The notes under the pieces are model-generated. The model did no database searches. It saw only the letters and a program-made list of their open reading frames with translations, and was not told the origin of the DNA. Below, in pieces: positions 47,232 through 57,706 of a DNA stretch of 64,000 nt. Where the stretch lies: contig CALNXK010000176.1 in the NCBI GenBank assembly GCA_942486035.1, forward strand, positions 437,501-501,500, written 5' to 3'. Each line of letters begins with the position of its first letter. Positions within the stretch are counted from its first letter, which is position 1. The stretch is from Porites lobata. Lineage: Eukaryota > Cnidaria > Anthozoa > Scleractinia > Poritidae. The position numbers and the translations under genes are program-made.

Positions 47232-47262
<31 letters not shown>
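47131..47262. mobile_element. Foldback element 5
   Basis: The arms start CAATTATTGGACGAGGTTGA and end CGAGTTCAATAATTG; the inner arms GCAGATCAATTATT and AATAATTGATCTGC enclose a loop GGCTGAGGC. Confidence 0.6.
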
Positions 47263-47265
<3 letters not shown>

Positions 47266-48059
47266 ATCATTCGATCACTGAGTGGCAGGAATCTCGCTAT
47301 GCTTTACAGTCTTCTTATTGTTCAGTGATTTGGATAATGTCTCCGACATTTTCCTCTTCGCGCTCAAGCTTGTTTGGGAAGAATAACTCCTGATACTACT
47401 TTCATTCCTGTGACCTGACATTGCCATTATATGCTGGGCTTTGTATCCTGACTCGTCAAGTTTCGTGATCATAGTTGCTCTGATTGAATGATTCATATAC
47501 ACACCAGATAGCTTTGCTTCGAAAGACAACTTCTTCGTCTTCTCACCAAGAGTGCGTTGGCCAACGACCATGTTGTCGTACCAGACTTTATCGCTTTCAT
47601 CTACTCCTTTTTTGGGCCTCTGAAAAAGGTACTCGTTCTTCAGGTTAAGACAAATGACATTTTTCAAATGACAGAACTGGGCAAAAAGGCTCACCAGTTT
47701 CAAACATTGTGATTCCTGGGCTTCGTTGTTTTCCCGTCAGTTTCTTGTCAATTCATCTTTCACTTTGCAAACATATCTTACGCTAGATGAGTCGGTACAG
47801 ACAGAGAAATCTTCCTTCTTTCATTCTCTCAAGTTCTGGCGTCCTCGTCTACAGAAGAAAAGCATGATTTCCAAAAAAACCTTGTTTTGGAGTGTCTCCA
47901 GCTGAGTTAAACTACACGATCCACTTTCATACACGACTTTCATAATGGCGGACCCCGCGCGAAACCTGGTTCGAGCAGCGTGAAAACGAGGCCAGAAAGG
48001 CCAGCGTCGCGTCGCGTCTCTTGTTGTTTACAACACAAGCATGGCCACAAGCACTGAAA

Positions 48060-49955
48060 ATGGCGAGTCCATCAGACAATTCAAGCAATTCAAATGCGAT
48101 TCCTCTCACCGAAAACTATATTCCCGGCGCTTCTCTACTTGGACAAAAACCTGAGGAGTTGAAAAACTCAGAACTTAAATTCTGGCTGAAATGTCGTGGA
48201 GACACAGGGAAAGGTTTGAAGACAAAAGGGGAGCTAGTGAAACGAGTGTAAGAGTACATACGAAGCGGCAAGGACAAACAGATCATAGATCCAGATCCAC
48301 ATAAAATATATAGCCATAGAAAGCAAAAGCAAGGCACGAGTTCAGAGCTTGTCAAGGAAAGTACAGCGGCTGCAGAGTTTCCAACTACTGGATGGGGAAC
48401 GTCGTTGGAGAAGATGCCAATGTTCACACGACTGCAAATGAATCACCACGTGTTGAAGTCCAGGAAAACCATTGGTAATATTGATCATCACACCGTCCCG
48501 ACTGGGTTGGTAAAGGCCAGGCGCTTCTTAGATGACGAATATCTGGAAGATATTGAATGTGCCAGTGATTCGAAGTACTTCTTCTTCAAAGGGAAGTGCT
48601 GTCATAGTTTTCGAAAAAATGACCCCCCACATAATCTGAAAATCGCCTTGTGCATCTTGTCAGGAGAAGTGGACAGTGCTTTGTGTTCGTGTGTGGCAGG
48701 AAAAAGCGGATTCTGTAACCATGTGTTGGCATCGATGTTCAAGATGTGCAAGTTTACGTTATTTTCCTGTAATTCTACCAAGGACCTGATGGAGGAACAG
48801 GACCAGCAATCCTCCTTGACCTGTACATCACAACTGCAGCAGTGGCACAAGAAGGGCACAGGAAAGAACATTGCACCACAGCCAGTGATGGAAGGGGAAG
48901 TTACAAAAACAAAGGATGAAGAATTCAGATTACGTTCTGGCATCAAATCTCTTGTATATGATGCCAGGATGAAAACCACACATAATGTAGCAGCAGAGCA
49001 GAAACTAAAGGAGCAGCTGAAACAAATTGACCCTAATATGGGCCTGTCTCAAATGGCTAGTGAACAGATTGATCAGACGCATACTAGACTTGTAGAAACA
49101 AAATTTGGCAAATGTCAAGTTGGTTGTTTCTTGTCATACCAAGTTTCCCTGACAGAGGCACACTTTGAAGCCACAGCATCCATTTACTGCGTACCAAGAC
49201 TTAGCCAAGTAACAAAAAATCAAGCCCTCACTTATCCAAGGTTTCCTCTAAGGGATATTAATGAAATGGCACTACCTGACAATTTGAGTGAGAATGACAA
49301 CAAACTTATACAATCTTTGAAGTTAGAGGAAAATGAACTCAATGACCTTGAAACACAAACAAGGAAACAAGCTGAATGTACTAAATGGAAAGATGAGCGA
49401 AAATTCAGATTCACTTGATTTCTAGACGACAGAGAAATCATGACACTTTTCAATCCAAAATTGGTTTCTTCAAAACAGTTAGAACGTGGAAAAAAGTTTG
49501 AATCTGTTGCATTAAGGGAGTATGAAAAGTATATGTTTAACAAAAGTACACCTGTTAAGGTGCTCCCTTGTGGTCTTGTTGTTTCAAAGGGGTGTCCCAT
49601 TCTTGGAGCTACTCCTGATGCAAGAGTAGTCGACTTCGATTACTTTGGCATAGCTGAAGTGAATTGCGCCTACACAAAACATCATGTCATGCCCCTTGAT
49701 GCTTGTACGGATGAAAAAATCTTCATGAAACAGACAGGTGACAGGGAGTGCAAACTGAAAGAGGACCACCCCTACTATGCTCAAGTGCAAGGACAAATGG
49801 CTGTTACTCGAGCAAAGTGGTGTGACTTTATTGTGTATACCAGTAAGGGTATTTATGTCCAACGTATCCCTTTTGACCCTGTGTTTTGGGCTGGATTAGA
49901 ACAAAAACTGCTTTCTTATTATTTTACATACATACATACGTACATACTTTATTAG
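48060..49955 (+). pseudogene. ISL2EU-2 SAP + SWIM + YqaJ protein, broken
   Basis: One continuous frame with two internal stops. An N-terminal SAP-like helix pair (ELKNSELKFWLKCRGDTGKG, about residues 38-60) is followed by TAA at 48,249-48,251. The SWIM finger is CSCVAGKSGFCNHVLASMFK. After TGA at 49,416-49,418 the YqaJ core shows VLPCGLVVSKGCPILGATPD, GIAEVNCAY and HPYYAQVQGQMAVT. The usual catalytic Glu-x-Lys is Glu-Val-Asn here, so the nuclease lysine appears lost. The C-terminus runs into a retroelement tail (TACATACATACG) and is truncated. It is longer at the N-terminus than the ISL2EU-1 partner, which has no SAP motif. Confidence 0.75.
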
Positions 49956-50090
49956 CTCATCCCCACGGGGCTTTTCAGAGTCAATTTTACATTACAAAAT
50001 TGTAAACCAAGTACTTCATTACCAAGTACTTCATTACCTTTGCATCTGCAAAGTGTTTCCAGGGGAGTTGTCAAGTAAACAACAACAGTG
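49923..50090 (-). mobile_element. 3' tail of a LINE, minus strand, in ISL2EU-2
   Basis: (TACA/ATAC)n microsatellite followed by CTTTATTAGCTCATCCCC and GGGGCTTTTCAGAG. Read on the minus strand it ends in a (GTAT)n tail, as many non-LTR elements do. It cuts off the last residues of the YqaJ frame. The right boundary is uncertain. Confidence 0.45.
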
Positions 50091-50786
50091 ATTGTGAAGT
50101 ATTGTGCACTGCTACATCAGGTTAACCCTTCAATTCTCATTAACACAGCAAAATTATTGGTCCCAATGACTATGTATGTTTCCTATAAAAGAAATTATGC
50201 CAAGTTTTTAAATCCAGCTGAAGAGATACATTTCTTACTCTTACAGTTGTTGAGTGTGAATTTGATATTTTACATGAAGAAAGTAAATAGTGACTACTGT
50301 TTGAGAATTCAAGGGGTAGTGATAGATACCATAGTCAGACCTCAAATACAATATTTTTTTTGTAACCTTGTAATAAATAGTCAGGTCAGCAAAAAAAAGT
50401 ATTGTCTTTTTTATCATTGTACCCACTCAACACATAGAGAGACTGAAAGAGGATTGTGTGTGTTGTGATTTGATTTTATCCTTAATGTAAATATTATTTT
50501 CCATTTGTTTGAAACTCACTCAAACCAAGAACAGTAGGAAGATAAAATTTAAAACAAGGATAAATTTAAAACTCATCATACATATGTATAACTGTTGTGT
50601 TACGTTTTAAAAAACCCCACCCTCACCTTATCACCACACAACAAGCACTCATAAACATTAATGCAGCAGTTATCCTAGTCTTGGATTTCAAATATCTACA
50701 CCGTAATTGAGATTTTAAGGGAGCTGTTGTGTTTGTAACAACAGATTTTCAATTAGAACTGTTAATTTTTCAAATACATGGGAAAG
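50091..50786. other. Noncoding middle of ISL2EU-2
   Basis: No gene recognised between the convergent genes; AT-rich. Confidence 0.45.
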
Positions 50787-52337
50787 TCATATGGATATGA
50801 TGTTGGGCTGTGCATTGCAACAGAATGCACATACTGCCCACATCTGGTTTACAATTCCCATCTGATGTAATGAAACAACTCTATCCCAGATGTGAAAGTT
50901 TTTTATCTTGTTTATTGCACGTTCAACATGAATTCTTAAACTGGCGATTTCCTGGGTAGCTACCACATCCTCTGCAGCCATCTGTGCAGATGCTCCAAGA
51001 AAAGGTGGCAGATTTAAAGTAACTCCCAAAGGCAACAAATCCTGAATTGTGAATCCTTTGTCTGTCATAATTGAGTCTTTATCGTCAAATGGAGGCGCTA
51101 AAAAACCACTCCTTCGTACAATTTCTCGATCCGAGATTGAACCGGTGTAAAGTTGGCTAATAAATGTGATTGCTCCCCCCAGGAGATATACCAACCAAGC
51201 CCTTCAATGTTGTGTGATTATTATAAGAACTGAAAAGTTCTCCATTCAGTTGTAAGCTACTTGGCATTTGGGATCTGATCTCAGTACAGTCAATTATGAC
51301 TCTTGTCGACTTGTACTTACTTTTAAAACTTTCAGGCATTGTTGTCCTGATTATTTCTCTGCTAGGCCAAATGTTTATTTGTCCAAACTTAAAGTACATA
51401 AAATTGACCCATGTGATCAATATTCTTCTCACTGTGGGTGTTGATACATTGAAGAAGTTAGCTAGATGATCTTCAGGAAATCCTTGCCTCAGCCTACACA
51501 TCACCATAAAAAATTCGTCAAGGGGCTTTAAAGATCGAGCTCTCCCCTTTTTCGTTAGTAATTCATCCGTTTGGTCCCCGCTATAATCAGATGTGATGTC
51601 AGTGGAAGATCGCCAGAAGGAAATGTTCTCACCTCGCTCCCTAGGATCAAGGTACTCAAAAACAGCCATAAAAGCATCCCAGGTTTGGAAGCCGGAATAA
51701 AAAGCAGCATTGGAATCTTTTGACTTTAAGTTTGCAAAGGTAAACAGTCTGTTATTAAGGGCATCATTCCGCCGCTGGGTATCTTGCAGCTGACGCTTAA
51801 GTTCATCAATTTCTTACTCTAGCTCATAAATCCTTTTGTTATTGTTGTCAGTGATTTCCGTCAAGTAGGCTTCGTGCTCGGTCAAATCAGTTTGTGTTTC
51901 TACGTTTTCAAATTGTGAGCTTAAATCCAATACATCTGGTACCATTTCATTTGATAATTCTTCCATGACAACAACTGAAGACAATTTCCTTGATGCATTT
52001 TTCGAAGCGGTCTCTTCAAAGTGTCGTTCCCTCGGCTCCTTTCTTTTACGTGGCGATGTTCGAATCCACGGAAAAACAGAGGGAACAACTCCGTCTTTTA
52101 GTTCATTTTTCCCAGAAAGGGTTTTTTTATATCGCCTTCCCTGAAACGTCGTGAGCAAACCCTTGTGCTTTTAGTTACCTTGAAGTATTGTCCTTCCTCT
52201 CTCCTTATTGCGTGTAGCCACTTCTTCTTCATCGGGTTCTCGATCGGAAATTTAAAGAATGATACTTTTGTCCGATCTTCTTCTCGATATCCCTTCTTCG
52301 TGCATTCTGGAACACAACAATGAGTTGGCATTTCCAA
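50787..52337 (-). pseudogene. ISL2EU-2 transposase (THAP + DDE_4), broken
   Basis: Reads on the minus strand from 52,337 without an intron. THAP finger: CCVPECTKKGY, VSFFKFPIENPMKKKWL, VCSRRF. Then a charged region and coiled coil (DELKRQLQDTQRRND), and the DDE_4 core: VIIDCTEI, Asp in SISDREIVRRSG, IMTDKGF, HVERAINKIK. Lesions: one base missing in an A run near 52,127 (7 A where the frame needs 8), TAA at 51,814-51,816, and one extra G in a six-G run near 51,180. All catalytic acids remain. The two homopolymer changes could also be sequence errors; the stop could not. Confidence 0.82.
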
Positions 52338-53117
52338 TTCTTCGAAATAACTTAGTCAATTCTACACAAAACAGACCAATTGACCTAATATCACCCTGCT
52401 TTGTTTATCTGAAATCAAGCGAATAAGCCAAGGTCAAAGCGAACGTGGCCTTTCTGACCCCGCTCTCATGTGTAACTAATTACCAATCCCGCGCACCATC
52501 GGCCATTATGAAAGTCGTGTATACAGTTTCTTTGTGTCATCTTTGTTTATTGGTGGTTTGTGTAGTGAGTGAGCTTTTCCTTCCGTTTAAGCTCTGAAAT
52601 TTCCGCTTGATAAACTGCATTGGCTCCAGAAAACTCTGGGTCTTTGATGATATCAATCTTGTGTGAACTGAAGAACTGCTGAAGGCCAACGCGTTTCCTG
52701 ACAAGTGAAGATTTGGTGCAAAGCTTACCATTCCTTTTCCGCACTCCAGCGTAGAATTTTCTCATAACAGATACCAACTTTTCTTTTGATGAAATGAGTG
52801 ACTCTTTTTTTTTACTTTAGATATTCTCAAAATAGGTTATAAGCAACTTTTGTGCCTTTTTCGTCTTTTCACTGTTCTTTTGATCGAGTAAAAATGCCAA
52901 ATTGCTCTCTTCTAAGTTGGCAAAGCGATCTGCCATGATTGCAAGCAGGAGCAAGCGTGGTTTCATTTATGCATGAGGAGAATAGTATTTGCAGCCAAAA
53001 GAGTTGAACGACATTGCGCATGAGCACACCATTATTTGTAGGCAGTTATTTGCAGGTCACGTGGTGGGCTCTTGGCCAATGAAAAGGAAGAAACATTTGC
53101 ATTGAATATTATCATTG

Positions 53118-53158
53118 TTACTCCAAAATACACCACTAGCCTTGATTTAAAATAGAAC
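53118..53158 (+). repeat. Direct repeat flanking the Crypton locus, right copy
   Basis: Contains ATACACCACTAGCCTT and AAATAGAA, an imperfect copy of 47,082-47,120. Confidence 0.55.
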
Positions 53159-55157
53159 AGTAATCCAATGAACACCAGCCTTGTACCACCTCCATAGTGA
53201 ATACCAAGGCAAATTTTTAGGGGGGTCTACCAGAAGACAGAACTGGCTGATATTTTTCGAAATTTTGACCATAACCCATCACTACTATGCATACTATGCA
53301 GGAATACGGTAGACTGATCTGAATGGATATTCAAGATTAAACATTGAATTGTTTTTCACTTTCCTTTACTTTTTTTGTCTGGACTGGTAAGAACTGGCCA
53401 TGTTTCGCAAAATCTAATGGTAAGCCGCCTTACACAAGATCTTACATGAACTAGTCTAATCGTGCATTAAAAAAAGAAAGAAAGAAAAAGTTAAAACCAA
53501 CAAACTCCACAAAAGCAAGAATTCTTCTTTTGAAAAGTTCTAGCCCAGAAAAATGGACTGTTTACCCTTAGTAGCGGATCAGGATTTCATACCAGTAGGT
53601 AGAGGTTGTTGTTACCACAAATCCTATCTATTTCTTCATGTAAGTGGGTAAAGAATTTATAGTGATTACCTTTCTAATGCTGCATTCGCACTGGCAGCTT
53701 CAAAGTGTTTCATTAAAACTTCAAACCTTTCTAACGTGGAGCAAATGTCACAAAATTCACATTCGGCTAGAATAGTAAAGGTTGGTGAAGAATAACATTT
53801 GACGTTGAGGACAATTACAATTTGATGAAACTGGCGAGATTATTTTTGAAACACGTTTAGTCTGAGCATGTTTTGGTACTAGTGTGAACACAGCTTCAGA
53901 CAATCAACTATCATAATAATTATGTACATGGGTATAGCACAGACAAGTTTGCTGTCTAAGACAATTATCACTCATTGTTGGTTTGTGTTTACTGTTCCAC
54001 TAAAAATAAATCATTTTTGCATTTTGAAAACCTTGACTACTTGCGCAATTGTTGGAGCAATTCTTGCAGGATCATCGTCAGACAAAGAGATATGGAGATC
54101 TATTGGACTCTTGTCGTCGATTCTTTGTTTGAAGATCTTTGCCATCAAGATAGGAATACACTTGAAGTCTTTAGAGACCTTGACCACTTTGGTGTTTCAC
54201 TCTATGGTTCTTTGATTGTACTTCCTTGTGTGGCTTGCTCCGCCATTCTCACTGACAGAAAGGGGTAGTTCCAGTCTACTGTGACAAGCTGCCTTCTGGC
54301 TTTGTGAGCTTGGAACCTAACTTGTAAATAATAAGTACAGGTTGACAGGTACCTGGCTTTTTAAATGTCTGTAAAAAAAGCTGCAAAAAACGGATTTTTA
54401 TGTTATCTCTGCTTGAAGTGGTTTCCCGAATAAATGAAAATGAAAATTGAACTTTCTGCGGTGATAGATGTAAATAATACAATACAATTATGTCTCTAAC
54501 TTGCCGATATAAAACTATCCCTTTTTCTAAAAAGCAGAAAAAGCGAACAAACGAAAAAACCTGTAGTAACTATAACCAAATGTTCAGTGATACATTCAAT
54601 ACATTGTAAACGGAAATGTCATCATAAATCAAGAATAATGGAAGAATATTTTCAGGCTAAAATCGGCAGAAAAATCAGAATATTCAGCCTGGTATACAGT
54701 ATGTTGTCCTTGGTCCGGCCAGTTCCTGGTCAGGCCAATTTTACTTTGTGGTATAATTTTCGCAAAAAAAAGGTTACAATACAAATGAAATTTTCCCAGT
54801 ATTTATTGGTTTGTTTACCTTCTTTTCCTGATTCTAGCGAAGGCTTGGAAAATCAAGTTAACATGAACGTAGCTGAATTTTGCTCTGTTATTTGTGCCTT
54901 CTTTGTGGCGCCTTAAATTACTTGGGTATACTTTGAATTCATACATTTGCAATTATAGGTGCATTAGGAAAGCTAGTTTTTGGTGTACATGGCGTACAAG
55001 AAATGTTCTTTTAACTTGCAAAAAAAAATGCGGTCGACAGGTTGGATTTTAGATTATAGATAATTCCGTTCAAATAGCCAAGGCTACTGGTCACACATGA
55101 AGGACAAAAGTTGTTGTGGGTAGGTGAGTTATCCCTAGCAGAGTGTTTGTGAGGCAG
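53159..55157. other. Noncoding stretch
   Basis: No gene, RNA or family recognised. Open frames at 53,922-54,268 and 54,587-54,916 lack support. The region from 52,937 to 53,117 is the 5' flank of the recombinase. Confidence 0.4.
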
Positions 55158-55194
55158 GTAGGGTTACCCTAGTGCTAGGGTAACCCTACCTACC
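55158..55194. repeat. Short palindrome
   Basis: GGTAGGGTTACCCTAG then TGCTAGGGTAACCCTACC, a nearly perfect inverted repeat. A third GCTAGGGTAACCCT copy lies near 55,233. Confidence 0.7.
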
Positions 55195-55439
55195 CTTGTA
55201 AACACATCGGAGAAAAAAGAAATGTGTGAGTGCTAGGGTAACCCTTTATCCTCCCTCCTTGTAAACAGGGCTTAACGGGGCGAGAAGAGACGGACAACCT
55301 GGGGGCAAATGAGTTGTGTCCGCCAAAAAATGAATTCCTTTTCCCTTGCATAAATTATTGAGAATGACTGCCGCGTATCTTGTACAAAATCCAATCTTTC
55401 TGGGTGGTGGTTAGGATGCGATCCTTTACATCACTTATA

Positions 55440-56130
55440 AAGAGATAATTATTCACCAAAGTGGAGGTGGCTAGTGGTGGAAATTTACTGAGGACGCGCA
55501 GCGGCGAGGTAAATACCCACCACTAGCCACTGACACCGAGGTGAATAATAATTTGTTTTTTCAGTATATATTTTTCAGTATATACTAAAACAGTGAGATA
55601 AATTTAGCACAAAAATGATGATTTTTATCTCATTTACTGTTGCCAACGATTACAATTTTGGCGCGCAATGACCAAACGGCCGTGGTCGTCACTTTTTCTT
55701 GCCCACAAATGAAACATTTGAAGGTATTTGTTTAGCTCTTACAGGAAAATTTCTTCAAAAGGAGTTGTGAATTCTGTTTGTATTTAAAATTACTCTAAAA
55801 CAGATTACTAAATTTAGTTTTAAGCTTTTTTATGAACACGTCAACTTAATAGATTAATGCAAGACTTAAGCTTAATTTGCAGTTGTAGACAAAAAACTTT
55901 TTCACCAGTTTTAATGATAAATTCAACAGCTTGCTTGATTAGCTGTGAAATTTCTGTGTTTGTTGCAGCAGCTAACCGGGAAGGCATTTTGCACGCAACT
56001 TACACGAGTTTGGCGTCGCTTGCTCGGAGGAACTGGAGGTGAATCAGTGCATAGTGCAGGATATTCACTGATGAAGTAGCCAATCACAGCGCACGAAAAG
56101 CACTATCCACTGTTTTAGTATATACCTATA
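55440..56130. mobile_element. Compound foldback/MITE cluster
   Basis: First part (55,440-55,556): arms TTATTCACC and GGTGAATAA outside, GGCTAGTGGTGG and its complement inside, around a loop GACGCGCAGCGGCG. Second part: inverted GTATATACTAAAACAGTG at 55,577-55,594 and CACTGTTTTAGTATATAC at 56,109-56,126. No coding capacity. It may be one element with another inserted in it. Confidence 0.6.
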
Positions 56131-57706
56131 ACAAATATACAATTTTATTAAATATGTTTCGCAATTATGTTTATTTTATTATAAAGTTAAACCCCCTCAT
56201 AAATAGTTTCCACATTGAACCCCTCCCTCTCCGCACCATCTGATTTAATTATAATACATCATTTTAATAGGTGTAAGCATGCACAAAAATGTTAAATGAC
56301 CTTTAAATTCATGCAGTAGCCTTAAGAATTCCTTTCTCGAAACTCCACAGATTGCAATCCTGCCCTCTCTTCTTACTCAATTATTTTTTTTCTATCTAGG
56401 AATCAGAGTCTTCAAATTTTTGAAGGGATGATTGCTGACAACTAAGGCTACATATAAAATTTTCGGCCTGTACCAAAACTTCCATGTACTGTGTAGCATT
56501 AGGAAAAAGCAACTAAAGCAATAATAAAAACTCAAGCTTACTCGAACTTCATTTTCAGTTTACAGTATTGTGTCCGTAGTTTCTCACTACCACGATCCTC
56601 ATATCCCTTCTCTTTCAGCCCCTCTCTAATATGGCCATAAACGTCTTCATTCTGAAAAAGAGCATTGACATAAGTCTTCTGTATACTTAAACTTACTTTC
56701 ACAGTGTAAGTTTATAATACGAAGATAGCAATTTGATTAGTAAATCAATTAGTAATCGATTGTGATAGTTTAAAGTTAAAAGGGTCTACTTGCACCAGCA
56801 GATGTCACGCATTTGTCCAGGAGATCTGCTATCGCCTTCTCCTTACATAATAACCAGAAATCCTTTTCCTACGCAAGGGACCAAGTGTTTCTTTTTGCCT
56901 CTAACGGCATGCTCATTGTAATTGACCAAAGAAAAAATAAAGCAGAATAGACCAGAAAATGAATACACATTGTACTTGTAAACAACTTTTCCCCGCCAGT
57001 AGCCAGCCATAATTTTCCCGCCAAAAATTAATGCATGTGTACTTTGCATTCATGTCTTATTTAAGACGTGAAGGTCATTTACACAGTTTTTCTCGTCTTC
57101 GCTGAGACACGTATTATCTAAGAACAGGTGTTAAGGGCTGTTCTAAAATAATACACGTCTGAGAATTTTATTTTAGACGAAATGTGCCCTTTATACAGAA
57201 AGTTCGCATCTGATTTTTCCTCCTATAAATGGCCCTAATGTCATTCCCAGGATCAATCTCTTCTCTCCAGCCCCTGAAGAGTAGAGAGAGTTGAGAGAGA
57301 GTAGAGAGAGCTCTCCAATAACCCCTTGAGAGTTATTGTAGAGCTTCAAGTATTACATCAGGTTCAGATAAGACAACTATTACGTACAAAATTTCAGATG
57401 GCCCACAGGCTGGGTAACAAAAATTATCGTCTTCCACTGTCAGGGTACCTCCTACGGCACTGTAGGATATTATTGGCAGCATACATGAACTGGTGAAATG
57501 CCAAATGTCAAATATTACCAGTTGGAGCTTATAATATAGTTTTGTACTTTTTTATCTGCCAAATCTCAATTCACATTGCAATAATTAGTTCATCGGATAT
57601 CGGACCGAATATGAAAAACATTTTGGGTGAGTATTCTTTGTTCTTTAAGGCAAGTACGTGGAACTACTTACACCTAAACTCAATATGCCTTTTTGAAGAA
57701 CATATA
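56131..57706. other. Noncoding stretch
   Basis: No gene recognised. A GA-rich tract with repeated GAGAGTAGAGAGAG lies near 57,275-57,310. Confidence 0.4.

Larger units (their letters stand above)
47931..52520. mobile_element. ISL2EU transposon 2
   Basis: Inverted ends ACACGACTTTCATAATGG at both termini; AT duplicated at 47,929-47,930 and 52,521-52,522. 4,590 bp with two convergent genes, a SAP/SWIM/YqaJ gene and a THAP/DDE_4 gene, as in ISL2EU-1, but end sequences and proteins are distinct, so it is a different family. Both genes are damaged. Confidence 0.9.
47275..52936 (-). pseudogene. Crypton-type tyrosine recombinase, split by ISL2EU-2
   Basis: The N-terminal part is 52,936-52,523 and the C-terminal part 47,930-47,275; the element at 47,931-52,520 lies between. 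The start reads MADRFANLEESNLAF; then RKFYAGVRKRNG and KSSLVRKRVGLQQFF. Across the insertion point the frame reads KKLYESGS once the element and one AT are discounted. The catalytic part has FFCRRGRQNLRE, NHSIRAT (His-x-x-Arg), MSGHRNESS and a Tyr in RSYSSQ. Similar domains occur in Cryptons and in animal proteins derived from them (ZMYM2, QRICH1, KIAA1958). A TAA near 52,830, a frameshift near 52,565 and two TGA codons between 47,740 and 47,820 kill it. Confidence 0.8.

Noticed and set aside
53922..54268. Two overlapping 97-codon frames as a gene
   Set aside because: No family similarity, no splice context, composition like flanking noncoding DNA.
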